64,000 bases of DNA from Musa acuminata AAA Group. Its lineage: Eukaryota; Streptophyta; Magnoliopsida; Zingiberales; Musaceae. Numbering within the stretch: the stretch's first letter is position 1; every line of letters starts with the position of its first letter. Below, piece by piece: positions 57,701 to 64,000 of this stretch. The notes beneath the pieces are model-generated. The model searched no databases. It was not told the DNA's origin and saw only the letters and a program-made list of their open reading frames with translations. Location of the stretch: assembly GCF_036884655.1 (NCBI RefSeq), contig NC_088359.1, forward strand, positions 17,798,501 to 17,862,500, read 5' to 3'. Position numbers and translations under genes: made by a program.

Positions 57701-57954
57701 AGTATATATATGACCCTTCTCACAACATTGAGTATGAGCTGATGGAGATCGATAGAGATTTATATTATGTGGAAGAGCCTATTCAGATTGTTGATAAGAA
57801 AGAAAAAATCCTAAGGAATCGGGTCATCCCACTGGTTCAAGTAATTTGGAGACATCATTCTAGAGAGGAAACAAATTGTGAGCTAGAGGAGGAAATGAAA
57901 AAGGTGTACCCCCGTCTTTTCGTCGATAGAGGTACGATAAATTTAGAGGACTAA
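54730..57954 (+). pseudogene. F2 protease C-terminus, RT, RNase H, integrase and tail, broken
   Basis: Continues with the protease C-terminus ([19 protein letters not shown]), RT ([17 protein letters not shown]), RNase H, integrase ([31 protein letters not shown]) and the tail ending RLFVDRGTINLED at 57954. Stops: TAG at 56074-56076 (RNase H), TGA at 56263-56265 (RNase H), TAG at 57439-57441 (after the integrase core). None of these is shared with F1, and F1's stops are intact codons here, so the two halves decayed independently. Confidence 0.92.
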
Positions 57955-57965
57955 ATTTTTCTTTT

Positions 57966-57978
57966 AAGGGGGGGGAGG
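57966..57978 (+). other. Polypurine tract of F2
   Basis: AAGGGGGGGGAGG directly before LTR 3. Confidence 0.93.
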
Positions 57979-60533
57979 TGTAACACCCCTCATTTTCGAA
58001 TTTTCGTATAAATTTCTGGTGATAATGTAAGCATCTATTTTAAATTGACAAAAGAAATAGATTATGAATCTGAGGTAACTTATTTTTAAGATTTGGGAGA
58101 TCTGTTCAAAAAAAAAAAAAAAAAAGAATCTGAGGACCTATATGTAAACCCTGAGGACCTAATCGTGAATATAATAAAAACAAGGACTAAACTGCAAAAC
58201 GTACAAAATAACAAATCCCACCTCTTAAGCCTCTCTGCCTTCGTTCTTAAGAAAACAGAGAAGGCAGCTGCGGTGTGGAAGAATAGAGAAAGAAAGAAAG
58301 AAGAAGAGAAAAGAAAGAGGGAAGAAGAAGAAGATAAATTGGGGCTTTGACGTTTCTTACTCAATCTTCTCAATTGGGGTCAAAATTCTCAAAGGAAAGT
58401 GTTCTAACCCCATCCTATAGAAAATTAGTCTCTATTTTTATGTTGATTCAAAATAAACTGATGGATTTCTTTTTAGAAACCGATATGTCTCTCCTTGGAC
58501 ATAGAACCATGGATTATGAAATTTTTCGGTAAACTGACCCCTATATACGGTTCCGGCTATAATTTTTAGTATGAAATGCAGCATTGAGCAGAACCTAGTT
58601 TGTTTGAAATTAGACTCTTATATCTTTCTTTTGACATAAATTTTGAAGATTTTGAACACCGAATACTTACCCAAACGTCTGTTTCAAATGAGCCTATGGA
58701 TGCTGCAAAACAGGGATTAAGATTTCTGACCTTTCGATACTAAAATGCCTATAACTCCCTGTTGGAAATTCTGATTTGTTCCAAACTGATTTTATTTGAA
58801 ACTATACTTGAAAATATTTCTTTTGATATATAGGTTGAAAATTTTGGAATCCAAAGGCCTATTCTGCTATCCTTTGATTCCGCCCTCTAAATTCTGCAAA
58901 ACAGTGATTCAGTCTTTGACCTTTGGTCACTAAATCCATGGTAACTCCTTGTTGGAAACCTTGATTCGTATGAAACTTATTTCATCAGAAAACAGATTAA
59001 TATATCTTTCAACAGTAGTTTTCTTATGGGTATTGGAGCATAATTGATATTCTGAAGTATTTGTTCGATGTGCCACTTGAATTCTGTCAGAAATCGAGCT
59101 TTTGTCGATTTCGCGTATTCTGTTCCATTCCTTTGGATATTGAATTCATCTCACCTTCTTATTTGAATTGAGCTAAATATGATTGCTTGGAATCCCTGTA
59201 TACTCTTGCTTTTATTTCATACCAAATCTGAATACATTTGTGAGAGATTTGTTCCTTTCATCGTATTGTCTCGAAAAGGCACATGTACGTTTTGTTGTTC
59301 CGCGTGTGCTTCCGATATATGCTACTTATTGTTAAAACTGCCCTCTTGTACTCTGGTGTTTGTGGGATTGTCTGGACCTTTGCCAGAAATGGTAAAGGGT
59401 ATGTGCTTAGAGCCTACGATGCTTTGCCGGCCCCCTCTGGCTTCATCTAGACGTGGGTGGATGGAGCTCCCAGACGTGGGAGACTTCTGTCTGGTGGTCA
59501 TTCAGAAATGGATGAATCACAATTCTGTTTGAGATCCCACTACACCTTCTGTTTGTTTAATATGATATCCAGAGCTTTGGTTATGTGTTTTTGTACATGC
59601 TTTGGATAAGAATGATATGAATGCAACATCAAAGACGACGTTTGAGCTTCTATTTGGTATGTGATATTGATAAGCTCCGAAATGTTTCATTCATTGTTGA
59701 TATAGTTCGAAATGTTCCATACGCTATTGATATGCTCCGGAACATTTCATATGCCATTGATAAGCTCTGATTTGTTTCATTTGTTATTGTTTTGCTCCAA
59801 AACATTTCATTTGTTTCTGATATGCTTCAATTACTCTATACCCCATATGTTATGAACCAAATATGTATGATTGAAAGGACAATTGTGATTCTGCACCTAA
59901 TGATATTATGTCTACGAATTCGTATATTCTGCCTCGTATTGTGAAACTTTATCTCTTTGGAAATTGTCCTATTTTGATATGGATATGTTAGTCACTTGCT
60001 GAGCTCTATATGCTCACCCCGTTTGTTGATAAATATTTCAGGATAGCGTATCGCTTGCTTAAATGTTAAGATTGGGCTGAGGCAGTGGAAAGTTAGAAGA
60101 TTTTGGGCAGATCTTTGTTAGCATATATGTATTTGTTGTATAAGCCACTCTGCATCTAATGAAATGTTGACGATGAATCTAAACCTGTGGATTTTGTGTA
60201 AGTTAAAGGATCCCTCATGTTTAGGATTTTGGAATGTTAAGTTAAATTCATGTAATGATATGAACTTATGGTAATCGTTGGTTTGGTGTCTACATAGACT
60301 TCCCCACTTGTGAAATTATGTGCGGTTATTATTTTGATAAGTTGAGTTCAGATTGTTTAAATTATCGAGTGATGTGTGGTATGTTTATGAACTGCACAGG
60401 GTTATGAATTTGTAGACTATAGAGGTGAAATTTTGATCTGAATGTTTTCTTAGTGACCTCAAATGTGTGTTTGGATCCTGGATTAGTTGTGATTAAAATT
60501 TTAAATATTGTCGATATTTTGAGGGGCGTGACA
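57979..60533 (+). repeat. Element F LTR 3
   Basis: 2555 bp, TGTAACACCCC...GGGGCGTGACA, followed by AGTTA. It carries the 21-bp piece after the A-run, the AG-rich tract and the ~30-bp repeat array. Confidence 0.95.
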
Positions 60534-60538
60534 AGTTA
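60534..60538. repeat. Right target-site duplication of element F (AGTTA)
   Basis: Exact copy of 43749-43753. Confidence 0.95.
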
Positions 60539-60637
60539 GAGTCCTAATAGAGTGTCCCTCTAAATTAGGACTCTCCTTGCTAGAGTCCTAACAGAATGTC
60601 CCTCTCAATTAGGACTCTCCTAGCTAGAGTCCTAACA
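60539..60637 (-). repeat. Element E 5' LTR, outer part
   Basis: Last 99 bp of E's 5' LTR, including two units of its small tandem repeat, ending CCTAACA on the plus strand and followed by GCTCG. Confidence 0.93.
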
Positions 60638-60642
60638 GCTCG
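60638..60642. repeat. Right target-site duplication of element E (GCTCG)
   Basis: Exact copy of 38055-38059. Confidence 0.95.
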
Positions 60643-60664
60643 ATGCCTAAACTCATGGCCTAAA
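60643..60664 (-). repeat. Inverted family-D LTR copy 3, continuation
   Basis: 22 bp ('atgcctaaactcatggccta') that in reverse complement continue the U3 of the D LTR at 37430-38059 (compare 'ggccatgagttcgagcat' near 515). LTR fragment H then starts. Confidence 0.65.
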
Positions 60665-61428
60665 TGTTGAATATCGGATTTTGATGATGAAATCAATTGA
60701 TGGGTTAATTGATCTAATCCATATTATTGAGTTAAGTGTGCAGGATGAACTATGATAACCAGAAAACACAAAGCAAGAATACCGGAGTCAAGATCGATGG
60801 ACGTTTAAGAGTCCGAAGAATCGTCGGAGATGCTGCCGGAACGAACCGAGAAGAAATCAGGAACCTATCAGAATTTTCGGAAGTTCGCCGAAGAGATCGT
60901 CGGAGGTTCATGGAGATCACCGAGAAGGATCGGCTACTCGTTAAAGTCATCACAAGATCGGGAGCTTGATGGGAGTCCGTCGGAAGAAAGTTCGTTGGAA
61001 AGCTCGCCGGAACAAGACTCAACGTTCGCGGTTGAAAACTTGCTTAGGATGTGTTTTGTTATGTAGTTCACTTGTAATTAGGATTAGGATTAAGAGATAA
61101 TCCTATATCCTGGTTAGGGGCCAAGTGGGCCCAAAGTCAGATTTGGTTTGGGCTAAAATTAAGCCAAACTAGTGAACCGGAGAGCCAGGCGGTGCTGGTT
61201 AGGGGCCAACTGGGCCCAAATTCAGATTTGGTTTGGGCTAAAATTAAGCCAAACTAGTGAACCGGAGAGCCAAGCGGTGGCACCGCCTGGCTGGGTGGTG
61301 ACACCTCCTGGGCTGGGCGGTTGCACCGTCCAATACCCGAGCGCTGGGCGGTGGCACCGCCAGCATCGGGAACCTAAAGAGAATTTAAATTTTGGAGCCC
61401 AAATTTGAATCCTCTTGAGGCCTATAAA
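60665..61428 (+). repeat. LTR fragment H (element-A-like copia LTR)
   Basis: Starts TGTTGAATATCGGATTTTG and follows element A's LTR closely up to the TATA box, including 'gcaggatgaactatgataac' and the 'aaccgagaagaaatc' U3 words. It has an 85-bp tandem duplication at about 61111-61280 and a palindrome array (about 61267-61375). It is cut at 61428 by element G within the TATA block. The rest of H lies beyond the window. Confidence 0.85.
61111..61280 (+). repeat. 85-bp tandem duplication in LTR fragment H
   Basis: Two copies starting 'tggttaggggccaa' (61111 and 61196), each containing 'gatttggtttgggctaaa' and 'gtgaaccggagagcca'. Element A's LTR has a single copy of the corresponding stretch. 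Confidence 0.8.
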
Positions 61429-64000
61429 TGTAACATCCCCCATTTTTAAAAATTTAGTAAAAGATTTGTTTGTAAACAAAAAAAAAAAATGGATTATTTA
61501 ATAATTATTTTATATTCAATGATATTATATTAAAAGTTTATGGCTAGGGACCTAAGAGTAAATAATAGAACTTTGATATAATTTATGAAAGATTCAGATT
61601 TAAGTTAAAAAGAAAAAGAAAAAAAAAATATAGTGGACATGTGTCACTAGCTAACCTAAGGTTGATGCCACTTATCTTTGCTCTAAAGATGACACCTAGC
61701 CCCTTTCATGCATGCATGACACCTTGCAAGTTTTGCATTAGCCAAAACCTAAATAATTAGATGAAAGGTTAAAGAAAACAAACCTGAAGAGTTGCAGCCA
61801 ACGTGAGTTTGAGAGAAGAAGAGAAGAAGAAGAAGAAGAGGAGCTTGAGATTTTTCATCAATTTTCCTACATTTGGGATTCAAATAATTTTAAGGCAAGT
61901 GTTCTAACCCAATCCCACAGTAACCTTAATCTCTGTTTCCAATTTTATTCTGCAAAATTTGAAAGATTTCAACTGAGAACTAGACCTTCTTTCGTTTTGA
62001 TATAAAGCTATGAATCTGTAATTTTTCGGTAATCTGACCTCTATGCAATGTTTCGGTAATAACATTTTGTAATAAACTCTGATTTAGACAAAACCTGTTC
62101 CATTTGAAAGTAGACAAAAAAATATTTATTTTGATACTAAGATCAAACGATTTGGAATTTAAATGCCTACTAAGACTTCTGTTTAAATTAACCATACAGA
62201 TTCTGTAAAACAGGGACCGAAATTTCTGACCTCTTGTTGCTTAACTTCTTATAACTTTCTGCTGTGAACTCAGATTCATACCAAGTATGATTTATTCGAA
62301 GCTAGACTCAAAATGCTTTCTATATATACCTGATTTGAAATTTTTGGAGTACAATTGCTAACTGTAACATCTGCTTTCATCGACCCTATGGATTCAGTAA
62401 AACAGAGCTAATATTTTCAGACCTTACGCTACAAAATTATCTGTAACTCCCTGTTGTAAATTCCATTTCTTGTTAAACTTGATTTTCCTAAAACTAGTTT
62501 GACAAAGCTTTCTAATGACACCTATTTTGTATATATTGGAGCATAATTGGTTATCCAAATAGTTCAAACAATGTTCCTATCAAATTCTGCTAGAATCGAG
62601 CTTTGGTCGATTTCGGCTTTCCTTGTTACTTCCTTTTGGAAATCGATTTTGGCAAAAACTCTTACTTCAGTTAAGCTTTACATTATTCCTTAAATTCCTG
62701 TATACTTTTGTCCTTTATTTATTTGTATATCCGCAGCTATCATCTAAAGATCGTGTTTGCATCGTAATGATTCAGCACATGCATCCCATTGTTCCGCATT
62801 TTGCTTTCAATATGTGCCTCTTCCAATTTCATTTCTTTGGACATTCAATTTATCTAACTTTCTTATTTCAATTGAGCTATATGCGATTTCTTGAAATCCT
62901 TATATGCCCTTGCTTTTGTTTCCTTTCAAATCTAAATACATTTGTGAAAGATTATTGCTTACTTCGGATTGACTCGTAAAGGCACATGTACGCTTTGTTG
63001 TTCCGCGTGTGCTTCCGATATATGCTACTTATTGTTAAAACTACCCTCTTGTACTCTGGTATGTGGGATTATCTGGACCTTTGCCAGAAATGGTAAAGGG
63101 TATGCGCTTATTGCCCGCTATGTGGGGTCCCGCTATGTGGGATATTCTGGACCTTTGCCAGAAATGGTAAAGGGTATGCGCTTATTGCCAGCTATGTGGG
63201 GTCCCGCTATGTGGGATATTCTGGATGAATTACATTTTGACTGAGATCCCACTTCACACTCTATATGTTTGATATGATATTCAAAGCTTTGGCTATGTTT
63301 CTATGCATGCTTTGGATAAGAATGAAATGAATGCATCGTTATGTGACATTTGAGCTTCTATTCATGTTTTGTTCTTTGATATATTTCCAAAATGTTATAA
63401 GACTTTGTTATACCTTGAAAGCTACCATATGTCATTGTATGCTCCTTATGCCAATGATATGCTCCAATTATCTTTCCTCGATTGTATAAACAAAACGTGC
63501 TTCGAACGAAATTACATCGTAATTATGCATTCATGATATCCAAAATGCTCCTTACGTCTTTGTTATGCCTTGAAATTACCATATGTCATCGATATGCTCC
63601 TTAAGCCAATAATATGCTCCAATTACCTTTCCTCGATTATATAAATAAAACGTGCTTCGAACGATATGATATTGTAATTCTGCATTCAAACAAAACAAGC
63701 TACTATTTCATCTTGTATCTCTGCATTGTATTTTGATACCTCATTTGTTTGAAAACTGTCCTCTTTGCTATGGATATGTTAGTCATTTGCTGAGTTTTAT
63801 ATGCTCACCCCGTTACTATATAAATTTTTCAAGATAGCTTATCGCTCACTAAAATGTGTAAATTGGGTTGAGGCAGTGGAAGACTAGAAGATTTTGGGGC
63901 AAATATTTTGTACTTGATAGGTTGATGTTGTATAAGTTCTTTTTGGGTGTAATGAAATATCAATGACAAATCTAGATTGATGTATCTTGTAAATATTTGA
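61429..64000 (+). mobile_element. Element G: 5' part of a second Gypsy LTR, runs off window
   Basis: Starts TGTAACATCCCCC and shares with F's LTRs an AG-rich tract (about 61812-61850), 'cgcgtgtgcttccgatatat', 'ctggacctttgccagaaat' and 'ttgaggcagtgga' near the end, so it is a related but distinct Tekay/Del-like family. A 74-bp unit ('ctatgtgggatattctgg...gcgcttattgcc') is tandemly repeated at about 63060-63220. No LTR end, PBS or coding part is reached before 64000. No gene is supported here. Confidence 0.8.

Larger units (their letters stand above)
43754..60533 (+). mobile_element. Element F: tandem Tekay/Del-like Gypsy (LTR-int-LTR-int-LTR)
   Basis: 16.8-kb array: LTR 43754-46286, internal F1 46287-50855, LTR 50856-53407, internal F2 53408-57978, LTR 57979-60533. 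A single AGTTA duplication flanks the whole. Both internal parts have a PBS, gag, zinc knuckle, protease, RT, RNase H, integrase, chromodomain-type tail and PPT. Long LTRs starting TGTAACACCCC and the pol sequence fit Tekay/Del chromoviruses. The two internal domains carry different stops and frameshifts, and the three LTRs are each distinct, so the tandem form is not a very recent event or an assembly repeat of identical sequence. Confidence 0.95.
38060..60637 (-). mobile_element. Element E: short-LTR chromovirus (Gypsy), Reina-like, carrying F
   Basis: Minus-strand Gypsy element of about 5.8 kb excluding element F. LTRs are 429 bp (38060-38488) and 428 bp (43425-43753 plus 60539-60637). It has an iMet primer site, gag with one zinc knuckle, protease, RT, RNase H, integrase and a C-terminal chromodomain. 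Short LTRs and the chromodomain point to the Reina-type chromoviruses; the exact lineage was not tested. TSD GCTCG. The coding frame has several stops, most of them CGA to TGA. Confidence 0.93.

Overview
The window is plant nuclear DNA, most likely from a monocot. It consists entirely of LTR retrotransposons and their fragments. I found no host gene, tRNA, rRNA or other cellular locus. Copia elements resemble the SIRE/Maximus lineage: long LTRs ending TGTTGAATC...CCTAACA, an initiator-Met tRNA primer site, and a two-zinc-knuckle gag. Gypsy elements are chromoviruses. The mix suggests a Zingiberales/Musaceae-type genome, but that is a guess from general resemblance.

Layout: the oldest layer is a set of broken copia LTRs and one gag relic, called family D here (1-551, 8864-10204, 34690-38059, 60643-60664). 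Younger elements sit inside these. Element A (552-8858, minus strand, TSD GATAT) is a full-structure SIRE-type copia in a D LTR. Element B (10205-34684, TSD AGGCT) is a gag-only copia in another D LTR. B's 5' LTR holds a second gag-only copia, B2 (10773-27207, TSD GTCAG/GTCGG). B2's 3' LTR in turn holds an autonomous-type copia, C (17737-26922, TSD GATGT/GATGC). Element E (38060-60637, minus strand, TSD GCTCG) is a short-LTR chromovirus, probably Reina-like, in an inverted D LTR. Its 5' LTR is split by element F (43754-60533, TSD AGTTA), a Tekay/Del-like Gypsy with three LTRs and two internal domains between one pair of target-site duplications. After E comes an A-like LTR (H, 60665-61428), cut in its TATA box by another Gypsy LTR (G, 61429 to the window end).

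Coding capacity: A, C, E and both halves of F once encoded gag, protease, integrase, reverse transcriptase and RNase H (E and F also a C-terminal chromodomain-type tail). All now carry in-frame stops or frameshifts. B, B2 and the D relic encode only gag; a long AT-rich noncoding block replaces pol, and all three gag proteins end in the same derived way. Their LTRs match those of pol-bearing neighbours (C with B, A with B2), which suggests autonomous/non-autonomous partnerships.

Most notable: the tandem three-LTR element F; a gag-only lineage with a shared derived gag end; one TAG stop shared by A and C exactly between gag and protease; GC-rich palindrome arrays upstream of the LTR TATA boxes; an 18-bp hairpin repeat that expanded within one LTR family; and repeated purine-tract motifs beside hairpins in the 3' noncoding regions. 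LTR comparisons and divergence estimates were made by eye.
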